Assembly (NCBI GenBank): GCA_012840225.1
Contig: DULU01000076.1
Coordinates: 1 to 45,621, forward strand
Reading direction: 5' to 3'
DNA from: Bacillota bacterium
Lineage (GTDB): Bacteria; Bacillota; Limnochordia; DTU080
Length of the DNA stretch: 45,621 bases
Each line of letters begins with the position of its first letter. Within the stretch, counting starts at the first letter, position 1. The position numbers and the translations under genes are program-made. This document shows, in pieces, positions 14,917 through 23,316 of the stretch. A model generated the notes under the pieces. It was given only the letters and a program-made list of their open reading frames with translations, was not told the DNA's origin and ran no database searches.

Positions 14917-14975
14917 ATTTAAAATATGAAAATATGAAAAAGCGGCTTGTGATTTTAATACAGCGGAGGTAGGTA

Positions 14976-15860
14976 ATGGGAGCAACTATCATCGACGGCA
15001 AGGCCATTGCCAAAGAGATACGGGCCGGATTGGCCGGGAGGGTGGAGTGCCTGAAACAGAGCGGCGTCTCCCCGGGCCTGGCTGTAGTCCTGGTAGGCGA
15101 CGACCCGGCTTCACAGATCTATGTGCGCATGAAGGAAAAAGCCTGCCGGGAACTGGGCATCACCTTCTTCCGCCACTGCGCTCCCACCGCTGTCGGTGAA
15201 AATTACCTCATCGATCTGGTAAAGGAGCTGAACGCCGACGCCCGGGTCCACGGTATATTGGTGCAGCTGCCCCTGCCGGCCGGTCTGAATCCTTTTACCA
15301 TCGTAAAGCAGATATCGGCGGCGAAAGATGTGGACGGCTTTCATCCGGAGAACGTCGGCCGCCTGTGCACAGGTGTCGGGGGAGGATTCATTCCTTGCAC
15401 TCCGGCAGGGATCCTCAAGCTGTTGGAGATATCCGCCGTGCCCATCAGCGGCGCCAGAGCCGTAGTGATAGGTCGGAGCAACATCGTCGGGCGGCCGACG
15501 GCCATGCTTCTGCTGCACGAGCACGCTACGGTGACCATCTGCCACACCCGCACCGTCAATCTGGCGGAGGAGTGCCGGCGGGCGGATATCTTGATCGCTG
15601 CCGCCGGCTCCCCGCGGCTTGTGACCGGCACCTGGATCAAGCCGGGAGCGACGGTGATCGATGTCGGCATAAACAGGCTGAGCGACGGCCGCCTGGTTGG
15701 GGATGTGGCTTTTGATGAGGCGGCGGCTGTGGCCGGGAAGATCACTCCGGTGCCCGGCGGAGTGGGGCCGATGACCATTGCCATGCTGATGAGCAACACC
15801 GTGCTGGCGGCCGAGCGGAGCCTGGCCAGTCGGGGAGCGGTGGCCGAATCAGAAGCGTAA
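14976..15860 (+). CDS. folD: bifunctional methylenetetrahydrofolate dehydrogenase / methenyltetrahydrofolate cyclohydrolase
   Basis: A 294-residue cytosolic enzyme interconverting 5,10-methylene-THF, 5,10-methenyl-THF and 10-formyl-THF with NADP(H). Family signatures: VLVGDDPASQIYVRMKEKAC with the catalytic Lys after YVRMK, VQLPLP, KDVDGFHPENVGRL, PCTPAGIL, the cofactor loop VIGRSNIVGRP, and PVPGGVGPMTIAML at the C-terminal end. GGAGG precedes the ATG by about six bases. In acetogenic or syntrophic Clostridia this enzyme also serves the Wood-Ljungdahl methyl branch, but nothing nearby shows which. Its TAA directly abuts the stop of the opposite-strand gene. Confidence 0.95.
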   Translation: MGATIIDGKAIAKEIRAGLAGRVECLKQSGVSPGLAVVLVGDDPASQIYVRMKEKACRELGITFFRHCAPTAVGENYLIDLVKELNADARVHGILVQLPLPAGLNPFTIVKQISAAKDVDGFHPENVGRLCTGVGGGFIPCTPAGILKLLEISAVPISGARAVVIGRSNIVGRPTAMLLLHEHATVTICHTRTVNLAEECRRADILIAAAGSPRLVTGTWIKPGATVIDVGINRLSDGRLVGDVAFDEAAAVAGKITPVPGGVGPMTIAMLMSNTVLAAERSLASRGAVAESEA

Positions 15861-16697
15861 TCAGAGGCGTATCTCTAGAATCACCGGCAGGTGATCGGAA
15901 GCATAAGCCCCCGGCACCACCTGATAGGTTATAATATTGGCAGCCAGGTCTCCTGAAGTGAAAATGTAATCGATGCGATAGGTGGGGATCAGCGACGGAT
16001 AGGTAGCCTCATGGACGTGCGGGGCGGGATCCGTCCACATTTCCTTCAGGTAGGCGATTTCCCGGCTGTCGGGCAAGGCGTTGAAATCGCCCGCTAATAA
16101 CTTAGGCAGGGAACTTTCGGCCGCAAGTTCGGCGATGTGCTGCACATGCCGGTACCTTTCCCCGGCATGCAAACCCAGATGGGTGCCGAAAAAGCGCAAG
16201 GTAGTGTTCTCGTTGATATGGATGTCGGCCACGATCAGCGAGCGGCGCTCCATGCGGGGCCATGGCGGCAGGAGTTCCGCCCTGGCGGCGATGATGGGAA
16301 ACCGGCTCAGGAGAGCATTGCCGTAAGCAGAGCTCTGCAGGGACCAATCGGCCACATATGGGCGCCTGATGGCCGGACCGAAGAAAGAGTAGGGCAGGCC
16401 CAGGAGACCGGCCAAATAAGAGGTCTGATCGACCTGCCCGCTGCGCCGATTGTTGAAGTCGACTTCGTTCAGCAGCACAATGTCCGGTTTATACGCTTTT
16501 ATGACCCAAGCCACCCGGTCCAGGTTAACTTCGTCGTCCAAGCCCCGGCCGTGGCGGATATTATAGGTCATCACCTTGATGGTAAGCCGGTCGGATGCCG
16601 GCGGGTCGGCAGCGGCCGCTTCCGGAAAAAAGGAGCAGATGGTGCAAAAAAGAAGGCTGATAAGGATGATGATTTTGCCCGTTCCGGAGCAGGGCAT
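15861..16697 (-). CDS. secreted endonuclease/exonuclease/phosphatase (EEP) family protein
   Basis: A 278-residue protein with a signal peptide (hydrophobic residues 8-26, then EAAAADPP) followed by an EEP domain: MTYNIRHGRG, DIVLLNEVD with the metal-binding Glu, TTLRFFGTHLGLH, LAGDFNALPDS, and YASDHLPV with the terminal catalytic Asp-His. It hydrolyses phosphodiester or phosphoester bonds outside the membrane; substrates may be DNA, sphingomyelin-like lipids or inositol phosphates and cannot be told. It runs convergent to folD with zero bases between the two stop codons and diverges from htrA. Confidence 0.85.
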   Translation of the reverse strand: MPCSGTGKIIILISLLFCTICSFFPEAAAADPPASDRLTIKVMTYNIRHGRGLDDEVNLDRVAWVIKAYKPDIVLLNEVDFNNRRSGQVDQTSYLAGLLGLPYSFFGPAIRRPYVADWSLQSSAYGNALLSRFPIIAARAELLPPWPRMERRSLIVADIHINENTTLRFFGTHLGLHAGERYRHVQHIAELAAESSLPKLLAGDFNALPDSREIAYLKEMWTDPAPHVHEATYPSLIPTYRIDYIFTSGDLAANIITYQVVPGAYASDHLPVILEIRL

Positions 16698-16815
16698 TTA
16701 ACCTTTACCCCCTTGAGGAAATGCGCTCCGGGAGAATTTCGTCGTCACTGCCTTGGCAACCTATTATGGAAGAAATAGGACGCACAATGCGCTATCCGGG
16801 GTGGGTGACGGTTTG

Positions 16816-17925
16816 ATGGGCAGAAAGCCGTTTATATGGTATGTGGTGACGGCAGTGGTGGCACTGGCCGTGGGGACACAGCTCGATATCGACCGGGAGC
16901 GACTGACCCGGGCGCCCGGCGGGGATGATGGGCTGCCGGAGGCTACGCAGACCTCCCAGCGGGTGTACGACGAGTCGGAAAGAGCTATAATCGAGGCAGT
17001 AAACCGGGTGGGGGCCGGTGTGGTAAAGGTGACCGTGGGCGCAGAGGTGCTGCTGGACACCTTTTTCGGTCAGGTGACTTCGCAGGAAAAAGGCGTGGGC
17101 TCCGGCTTCATCATCGATGCCGGTGGTTACATACTCACCAACTACCACGTAATCGAGAACGCCGACACCATAGATGTTTTTCTGCCTGACGGCCGCAGTT
17201 TCCCGGCTGAAGTGATCGGCCACGATCCTTGGAGCGATCTGGCTGTCCTGAAAATTGAGGGAGAGCATTTGCCGGTTGTCGAATTGGGTGATTCCACCTC
17301 CCTGCGCGTGGGCCAGCAAGTGATCGCCATCGGCAATCCGTTCGGCTTCGATTATTCAGTCACGACGGGGATCGTCAGCGCTCTGGGCCGGGAACTGATC
17401 GCCGACGGCGGGTCGGGGCGGGTTTTGCAAAACATGATTCAAACCGACGCCGCCATCAATCCCGGCAACAGCGGCGGGCCGCTGGTGGATCTGCAAGGTC
17501 GGGTGGTAGGCATCAACACCGCCGTGGTGCGCCAGGTGCAGGGTTTTGAAGCCCAGGGCCTGGGTTTTGCCATCCCCATCTCCGCCGCCGCCGACACGGT
17601 GCGACAGATCCTGCGCCACGGCAAACCGCTGCGCCTGGGCATCACCGGCGGCTCTCTGACTCCGGGCATCGCCGAAGCCATTCGCCGGCGCACCAAGATG
17701 GATTTGCCGGTGGACGAGGGCGCCTTCATCACCAGGGTATGGCCCGGTACACCGGCGGCGGCGGCCGGACTGCAGCCGGCAGATGTGATAGTGGCCTGCG
17801 ACAACCGGCAGGTGCGGTCCATCGACGATGTGGCTCAGGCTGTGCTGAAGGCGGGGTTCGGCGGCCGCCTGGAGCTCGCCATCTGGCGGAGGGACAAGCA
17901 GTTGACCGTGCGGGTAAATCTATGA
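16816..17925 (+). CDS. HtrA/DegP-like serine protease with PDZ domain
   Basis: A 369-residue S1C protease anchored by one N-terminal membrane helix (FIWYVVTAVVALAVG, residues 5-19) with the rest outside. The catalytic triad is H111 (NYHVIEN), D141 (SDLAVLK) and S219 (NPGNSGGPL). A single PDZ domain covers roughly residues 285-369 (AFITRVWPGTPAAAAGLQPADVI). It degrades or refolds damaged exported proteins. ATG 16816 starts the hydrophobic anchor; a longer frame to 16753 is possible but would put polar residues ahead of the anchor. It is followed after ten bases by rlmH, as htrA-type genes are near rlmH (yyxA-rlmH) in Bacillus. Confidence 0.9.
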   Translation: MGRKPFIWYVVTAVVALAVGTQLDIDRERLTRAPGGDDGLPEATQTSQRVYDESERAIIEAVNRVGAGVVKVTVGAEVLLDTFFGQVTSQEKGVGSGFIIDAGGYILTNYHVIENADTIDVFLPDGRSFPAEVIGHDPWSDLAVLKIEGEHLPVVELGDSTSLRVGQQVIAIGNPFGFDYSVTTGIVSALGRELIADGGSGRVLQNMIQTDAAINPGNSGGPLVDLQGRVVGINTAVVRQVQGFEAQGLGFAIPISAAADTVRQILRHGKPLRLGITGGSLTPGIAEAIRRRTKMDLPVDEGAFITRVWPGTPAAAAGLQPADVIVACDNRQVRSIDDVAQAVLKAGFGGRLELAIWRRDKQLTVRVNL

Positions 17926-17935
17926 CGACAGGCGG

Positions 17936-18391
17936 ATGGTTTTGTATCGCGTCACCATAATCGCTCAAGGCAAGCTGCGGGAGAGGTTTTGGCGGGAGGC
18001 GGCCGCTCATTATCTGGAGCGTCTGCGCCCCCTGGCCAAGGTGAGCATAGTGGAAATAAAAGAGAAAGAGACCTTGGCCGGGCGGCTCTCCTCCCTGGTT
18101 TCCGGACGCGGCTTCATCGTGGCTTTGGATGAAAGGGGACAACAACAGTCCTCGGAGGAATTGGCGGCCACGGTGGCCACGGTCGCTACCGGCGGGAACG
18201 ATCTATATTTCCTGATCGGGGGCGCAGACGGTCTGCCGGAGGAGGTCATCAAAAGTGCCCACCTGGTGCTTTCCTTCTCCCGGTTGACATACCCCAGTCA
18301 ATTGTTTCGTATTATGTTATTGGAACAATTGTATAGGGTTTTTACAATTATAAATGGTATGCCTTACCATTCCGGCCATCGAGGGTTATAA
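17936..18391 (+). CDS. rlmH: 23S rRNA (pseudouridine(1915)-N(3))-methyltransferase
   Basis: A small SPOUT methyltransferase of 151 residues that methylates pseudouridine 1915 in helix 69 with SAM. Signatures: IIAQGKLRE near the N terminus, FIVALDERGQQQSSEELA, LYFLIGGADGLPEEV (the SAM-knot glycines) and the C-terminal LLLEQLYR..PYH. An N-terminal start at TTG 17942 would give better spacing from AGGCGG; ATG 17936 is the conservative choice. The last 100 bases are unusually A/T rich and hold inverted repeats that may regulate rex. Confidence 0.92.
   Translation: MVLYRVTIIAQGKLRERFWREAAAHYLERLRPLAKVSIVEIKEKETLAGRLSSLVSGRGFIVALDERGQQQSSEELAATVATVATGGNDLYFLIGGADGLPEEVIKSAHLVLSFSRLTYPSQLFRIMLLEQLYRVFTIINGMPYHSGHRGL
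18300..18349. promoter_or_regulatory. nested inverted repeats, candidate operator upstream of rex
   Basis: AATTGTT (18300-18306) pairs with AACAATT (18324-18330), and AATTGTA (18327-18333) pairs with TACAATT (18343-18349). The second has TTGT..ACAA ends like Rex operators, but spans 19 bases and lacks the GA/TC inner bases. It lies inside the 3' end of rlmH. Confidence 0.35.
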
Positions 18392-18392
18392 T
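18364..18392 (+). promoter_or_regulatory. candidate rex promoter
   Basis: TTACCA at 18364-18369 and TATAAT at 18387-18392 with a 17-base spacer, overlapping the rlmH stop. It lies just downstream of the inverted repeats, 80 bases before rex. Confidence 0.5.
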
Positions 18393-18471
18393 CAATTAAA
18401 ATAACCTTGATCCGGTCACCCTCCGGCCGCTGCACCGACTAGGGCGCTATTTTTATCGATGGGTAGGAGGC

Positions 18472-19119
18472 ATGAGATTGCGCTGGCATAAGATATCGGA
18501 CGCCGTTGTGCGGCGCTTACCCCTATACCTGCGGGTTTTGGAAGAGGCCTCACGCGATGAGGACAAACAGCTGATGTCTTCCCAGGAGTTGGGTGATCGC
18601 GCCGGAGTTGCTCCGGCTCTGGTGAGGAAGGATCTGGCCTGGTTCGGTGAGTTCGGCAAACAGGGGGTTGGTTATCAAGTCGACTATCTGAAAACGGAAT
18701 TGCGCCGCATACTGAATCTCGACAGGGAAATCAGGGTCGGCCTGGTGGGAGTCGGCGCTCTGGGGCATGCTTTGGTGCGCTATCACCGCATCCGCTCCAT
18801 GAGAAACAGTTCTTTTCACATCAATCTCATCGCCTTGTTCGACAACGACCCGGCTAAATTCGGCGAGCACGTCGTCGATCTGGAGATCTGGCCCCTGGAA
18901 TTGCTGGCCGAGAAGATCAAAGCCCTGAAACTGGAGATCATCATTGTCACCGTTCCCGCCGCCCATGCCCAGGAAGTGGTAGACCTGGCCGTAGCGGCGG
19001 GCATCAAAGCCATTCTCAATTTTGCCCCGGTGAAACTGACGGTGCCTGAAGGGGTGCACCTGGCCAATGCCGATTTAAGCCTGGAGTTGCAGCGGCTGGC
19101 TTATTATCTTAACGAGTAG
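18472..19119 (+). CDS. rex: redox-sensing transcriptional repressor Rex
   Basis: A 215-residue Rex. The N-terminal winged helix includes VVRRLPLYLRVL and SSQELGDRAGVAPALVRKDLAWFGEFGKQGVGY; the C-terminal Rossmann domain has GVGALGHALV and binds NAD(H). High NADH releases Rex from DNA and turns on fermentation or anaerobic respiration genes. The ATG follows GTAGGAGG. The gene sits after rlmH with its own likely promoter. The hydrophobic C-terminal helix (LSLELQRLAYYL) that swaps between Rex subunits is present. Confidence 0.95.
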   Translation: MRLRWHKISDAVVRRLPLYLRVLEEASRDEDKQLMSSQELGDRAGVAPALVRKDLAWFGEFGKQGVGYQVDYLKTELRRILNLDREIRVGLVGVGALGHALVRYHRIRSMRNSSFHINLIALFDNDPAKFGEHVVDLEIWPLELLAEKIKALKLEIIIVTVPAAHAQEVVDLAVAAGIKAILNFAPVKLTVPEGVHLANADLSLELQRLAYYLNE

Positions 19120-19188
19120 CCTATTGGCGGAGAATTGACGCTCCCAGGTTGGGAAAAGCTTTTTATAGCTCATACTTGGGGGTGCGTC

Positions 19189-20214
19189 ATGCCCACTGTT
19201 ATCGATGCCGAACAGACCGCGGCAAAAGCCGCCGGCGACCGGAAGCCTCCCTTTCTCCCACCCGATTTAGCCGACCAGATCGAGTTGGTCAAGAAATGCC
19301 TCTACCGGGAAGCCCAGAGCATTTCGGACAAAGTGGCCGCCGTCCTCCGCCACCAAATGGAAGGGGGCGGCAAGTTTATCAGACCGCTTCTGGTTTTGCT
19401 CTCCGCCCGGATGTTTTCCGATGATCTGGCTCCTGCCGTGCCCGTGGCGGCGGCCGCCGAAATGATCCACCTGGCCACTTTGGCTCACGATGATGTTATC
19501 GACGGCTCGGATATGCGGCGGCGCCAGGCCACCATCAATGCGCTGTGGGGCAACCAGGCGGCCATTTTGGCCGGAGATATCCTGTTGGCCCGGGCGCTGG
19601 TGATTCTGAGCCGGAGCCGGAGGTTGGATGTGGTGCAGGCTATGGCCGCCATGCTGGGCCAAATGTGCGAAGGAGAGATCGCTCAGCATCTCAGTCTGCA
19701 TTGCCTGGAGCAAAGCGAAAAGGATTATGAAGCCCGCATCGAGCGCAAGACCGCCTGCTTTTTTGCCGCCTGCTGCCGGGTGGGCGCCTTGCTCTCCGGA
19801 GCGGGAGACGAGGATGCCGAAAAGATGTCCCGATTCGGCTCATTGATGGGCATGGCATTTCAGGTGGCCGACGACATCATGGATATCACTTCCGCCCATG
19901 AGGAAGCGGGTAAACCGGTGCGCAGCGACTTGGCCCAGGGCATTCTCACCCTGCCGGTGATCTATGCCTTGAAGCAACCCGAAATCGGCCGCCGCATCAG
20001 GGAATTGCTCGCCGGAGTCCATCGGGAGAAGGACCCGGCCGTTATCAACGAAGTGCTGGCTTTGGTGTGCGCCAACGGCGCTCTCGAATATGCCCGGAGC
20101 AGGGCAAAGGGTTACGTGCGGGAAGCCGAAAAGCACCTGCCGGCGGCCGGCAATGCGGCAGCCAAGGAGGCCCTGCGGGCGCTGGCCGGGTATGCCGTCA
20201 ACAGAGTTTGTTAG
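19189..20214 (+). CDS. polyprenyl (heptaprenyl-type) diphosphate synthase
   Basis: A trans-isoprenyl diphosphate synthase of about 341 residues. GGGKFIRP, LAHDDVIDGSDMRRR (first Asp-rich motif DDxxD with the following arginines) and QVADDIMDI (second DDxxD) are intact; the GKP..SDLAQGILTLP block follows. Small residues before the first motif leave room for a long product, so a quinone side chain precursor (C30-C40) is likely; exact length cannot be read. ATG 19189 is preferred over the upstream in-frame TTG 19135, since family proteins start near PPDLADQIELV. It lies between rex and ndk, away from other quinone genes. Confidence 0.85.
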   Translation: MPTVIDAEQTAAKAAGDRKPPFLPPDLADQIELVKKCLYREAQSISDKVAAVLRHQMEGGGKFIRPLLVLLSARMFSDDLAPAVPVAAAAEMIHLATLAHDDVIDGSDMRRRQATINALWGNQAAILAGDILLARALVILSRSRRLDVVQAMAAMLGQMCEGEIAQHLSLHCLEQSEKDYEARIERKTACFFAACCRVGALLSGAGDEDAEKMSRFGSLMGMAFQVADDIMDITSAHEEAGKPVRSDLAQGILTLPVIYALKQPEIGRRIRELLAGVHREKDPAVINEVLALVCANGALEYARSRAKGYVREAEKHLPAAGNAAAKEALRALAGYAVNRVC

Positions 20215-20215
20215 T

Positions 20216-20243
20216 TTGTCGCTTTTCCATATTATGTTATAAT
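20216..20243 (+). promoter_or_regulatory. candidate ndk promoter
   Basis: TTGTCG at 20216-20221 and TATAAT at 20238-20243, spacing 16, with a TG extension before the -10. It lies directly after the synthase stop and 52 bases before ndk. Confidence 0.6.
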
Positions 20244-20294
20244 GGGCGGCGGAGCAGCCATGCTCTATAGCTTCCAGAAAGAAGGGCATTTATT

Positions 20295-20711
20295 ATGGAA
20301 AAGACTCTGGTGATCATCAAACCGGAGGCGGTAAAGCGCGCTCTGGTAGGGGAAATTCTGTCCCGTTTCGAGAAAAAGGGCTTAACCATCAAACACCTCA
20401 AGGTGGGACAAGTATCCGCCGAAGTGGCCAGGGTGCATTATGGCCACCATGCGGACAAACCCTTTTTTCCCGGCCTGATCGAGGCCATCACAGCCGGTCC
20501 GGTGGTCTTCGCCGTGCTGGAAGGGCCGCACTGCATCCAGCATGTGCGCAACATAATCGGCGCCACCGATCCTCTGAAAGCTACTCCGGGCACGATCAGG
20601 GGCGATTTTGCTCTGGTCAATCCCACCAATATGGTCCATGCCTCCGATTCACCGGAAACGGCGGAAATGGAAATCAGGCGCTTTTTTCCTGAGCTCGGTC
20701 AGGGGGCGTGA
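20295..20711 (+). CDS. ndk: nucleoside diphosphate kinase
   Basis: A 138-residue NDP kinase that moves the gamma phosphate of ATP onto NDPs through a phospho-histidine. TLVIIKPEAV starts the fold, GPHCIQHVRNIIGATDP binds nucleotide, GTIRGDFAL precedes the active site, and NMVHASDS carries the catalytic His. The length is normal. Its last 63 bases overlap, on the other strand, the 3' end of the large vWA gene. Confidence 0.96.
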   Translation: MEKTLVIIKPEAVKRALVGEILSRFEKKGLTIKHLKVGQVSAEVARVHYGHHADKPFFPGLIEAITAGPVVFAVLEGPHCIQHVRNIIGATDPLKATPGTIRGDFALVNPTNMVHASDSPETAEMEIRRFFPELGQGA

Positions 20712-23312
20712 CCAAGCTTCCATCCAGCTTATCAAAAGGCCAGGTGGCAGGTAGCGCAGACAGATATCCAAAAAGAAGAGCACGAAGGCGAAAATGAGCA
20801 AATAGGTCCTGATGGGCACGCTGCCCCGTGCCGGCTTGGGATGCCTGAAGATGGCTTCCAGTCGGGAAGTGGGGGGGACCTCGGGACCGGAGATAACCTG
20901 CCCGCCGGTGCGGGCGGCCAGACGTTCCAGGAGGCTCTGGCCGGCTTGGTTCCATCTGTATTCGGGCGAATAGGGCAACACGGTGCCAATCAGGGCCGGA
21001 GTCTGGTATAGTGGATGGTCGGGCGAGGAAACCGAGACCAGCCACGAACCCTGCTGTCCGGCGCGGAATTCCGCCTGATAACGGCCGGGGGCCGTCTGGG
21101 AAAGCGGCAGAACTTCGCCTGTGCCGTCCGGGGCGGTGATTTCCGCCACCAGGGGGACAAAATTGACAAACCGCCCTTCCTGGTCGATGATATCGACCGT
21201 GATGGTACCGATCCCGGCATGCACATCCAGTACCGGCTTCAGCTCCGACTGCGTGTCCGGCCTCATCACCCAGCGGGAGAGTTGCGCCCAAAACGGAGCG
21301 AACCCCGGCCAGTCGAGCCAGGAAGAGGCCCAGGCGACGGTGGCGCCGGAAGTAAAGGCGGCCGCCCTGCCCAGCCCATAGCGCCAGGAGGCCAGGAGGG
21401 GATGACCCTCGGCCGTCTCTATGTGGATGGCGGCGCTCGCTTTGGGGGTAGTCAAAACATAGCCGTCCAGCTGCGGCAGATCGGTGAGGCTGGGACCGCT
21501 CAGGAAAGAGGCGTATTGCCCAATGACTGGCACGACGGTCTCTTCCACCGCCAGCGGCCTGGAGACCACCAACGCCTCGCCGACGAATATCTGGGGTATG
21601 GCGGCGGCGTCTTCGGTAAAGTGGAAGCGCCCCGCTCCCCAGCGGGCAATATCCTCCAGGAGCCGGACATCCGCCCCTTTGCCCACGGCCACTGTGCTGA
21701 CGGTCACCCCGGCGGAGCGCAGTCGGTTGGTGAGTCCTTCAAAATCGGCTTCGAGAGAAAGCCCGTCGCTCAGGATCACCAGATGTTTCACCATGGCTTG
21801 GGCTTGCCTCAACACCTGATAAGCTTCCTCCATAGCCGGGCCCAGATCGGTGCCGCCGCCGGGGGAAAGCGCCCTAACGTTGCCGGCAATGGCGCTATGA
21901 TTTCTCACCGGCTGCAGTGGTACCGGCCAGATGTTTTCATTATCGAAGGCCAGCACACCAAGGAGATCGTTTTCCGCCAGAACGTCGAGGACGCCCACGA
22001 CGGCTTCCTTGGCTAAATCCAGTTTGGTGTATTGCCCCTGACGCTCGCCCATGCTGCCCGAGCGGTCCAAGACCAGAACCAGTGCCAGCGAGGGCATGAC
22101 GAGGGTTTGCGGGGCGTCCATGGTGACCGGCAAAGCTTCCTCCAGCGGGGTTTTCATATACCCTCCCAGGCCATAGCTCTGGCGGCCGCCTATGGTGAGG
22201 AGGCCGCCGCCCAAATTGCGCACATAAGAGGCCAGGGCCGTCATCTGGGTTTGCGACAGGCGCAGGGCGGATACATCATGCAGGAGCACGGCGGCATAAG
22301 CCGTGAGCAAGGTGGGATTGGCCGGGAGCTGATGCGGGGTGATCACATCCAGGTGGACGCCTTGCCGGTCCAAAGCGCTGATCAAGGCCTGGGAAGCGTC
22401 CAGGCTCTCGGTAACGAAGAGCATCCGGTGCGGACCCTCGGTCACCACCACGGCATAGCCGGCGTTGTTCTCGGTAAAGGTATCGGCGGCCGCTTCCAGC
22501 CGGGCCTCAAAGCGATGCACTCCCGGTTCCTCTTTTATACCCTCATAAACGAATACATTATATCCCTGACGCAGGTTGACGGCGCTGTCGGCAAAGAGCC
22601 GGCCGTCTCGGAAGAGACGCAGGCGAGCCGGTCCGTAATAGGTGGAAATGGCATTGACACGCACCTGAAAAGGTTGGTCCTGGCCGGTACGGGCTGGCGC
22701 CTGCACCTCTTCAATGGCCGCTTCGTTCTCGGGATGAGCCTCCAGCAAAAAGACGTCGATGGGAATATTAAGCTGCTGGAAACGGGGGATGAGCGTCTCG
22801 GCATTCCCCAGCGTCTCCTGGCCGTCGGTCATAAGGACCACTTTGGTGGGGCGCTCCGGATCGGCTTGCGCCAAAAGCAGCTGCAAGGCGGCCTCCAGGT
22901 TGGTATCGGTCTTCGCCGGGATCGACTCTATAGTGCGCAGCTGACGGAGATCGCTCCCCGGCGGCCGGTCGAGATATGCCTGGGCGGCGAAAGCCACCAA
23001 GGCGGTGCGGTCTTTCCGGCCGGCCAGCGCCGCGCTTTGCCGGATGAAATCCATGGAGCGAAGCTGGGCTTCGGCGCTGATGCTGTGCGAGATGTCCAGG
23101 ACAAAGAACACATCGGTGCCTTGCGGCACGGCCAGGCGGGCGCCGGCTAAGGCCAGGATCAAGCTCAGCAAAACCAGGGTGCGCAAATAGGCGACGGCTT
23201 TGGTGGGACCGGCCACTCCCGGGGAGCGGAGGAAGCGGTGCCAGCCGATAAAGGCCGGCGGCAGAGCCAATAGCAAGATCAGCCATATGGGATTTTCAAA
23301 CTGGACGGGCAC
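20649..23312 (-). CDS. membrane-anchored double-vWA protein with glutamine-amidotransferase-like segment (last gene of MoxR operon)
   Basis: An 887-residue protein. Two N-terminal membrane helices (about 10-27 and 42-58) precede a first von Willebrand A domain with DISHS at D73. A beta-rich part and a Rossmann-like segment resembling class I glutamine amidotransferases (YVRNLGGGLLTIGG) follow, then a second vWA with a full MIDAS DRSGS at D416 and SDGLS. A C-terminal beta region ends in one membrane helix (TYLLIFAFVLFFLDICL) and a basic tail. GTG 23312 is the start, with GGGAGGTG in the end of the preceding gene. Such proteins are thought to assemble with MoxR ATPases in the envelope; the role here is unknown. 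Its 3' end overlaps ndk. Confidence 0.8.
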   Translation of the reverse strand: MPVQFENPIWLILLLALPPAFIGWHRFLRSPGVAGPTKAVAYLRTLVLLSLILALAGARLAVPQGTDVFFVLDISHSISAEAQLRSMDFIRQSAALAGRKDRTALVAFAAQAYLDRPPGSDLRQLRTIESIPAKTDTNLEAALQLLLAQADPERPTKVVLMTDGQETLGNAETLIPRFQQLNIPIDVFLLEAHPENEAAIEEVQAPARTGQDQPFQVRVNAISTYYGPARLRLFRDGRLFADSAVNLRQGYNVFVYEGIKEEPGVHRFEARLEAAADTFTENNAGYAVVVTEGPHRMLFVTESLDASQALISALDRQGVHLDVITPHQLPANPTLLTAYAAVLLHDVSALRLSQTQMTALASYVRNLGGGLLTIGGRQSYGLGGYMKTPLEEALPVTMDAPQTLVMPSLALVLVLDRSGSMGERQGQYTKLDLAKEAVVGVLDVLAENDLLGVLAFDNENIWPVPLQPVRNHSAIAGNVRALSPGGGTDLGPAMEEAYQVLRQAQAMVKHLVILSDGLSLEADFEGLTNRLRSAGVTVSTVAVGKGADVRLLEDIARWGAGRFHFTEDAAAIPQIFVGEALVVSRPLAVEETVVPVIGQYASFLSGPSLTDLPQLDGYVLTTPKASAAIHIETAEGHPLLASWRYGLGRAAAFTSGATVAWASSWLDWPGFAPFWAQLSRWVMRPDTQSELKPVLDVHAGIGTITVDIIDQEGRFVNFVPLVAEITAPDGTGEVLPLSQTAPGRYQAEFRAGQQGSWLVSVSSPDHPLYQTPALIGTVLPYSPEYRWNQAGQSLLERLAARTGGQVISGPEVPPTSRLEAIFRHPKPARGSVPIRTYLLIFAFVLFFLDICLRYLPPGLLISWMEAWSRPLTELRKKAPDFHFRRFR

Positions 23313-23316
23313 CGGC

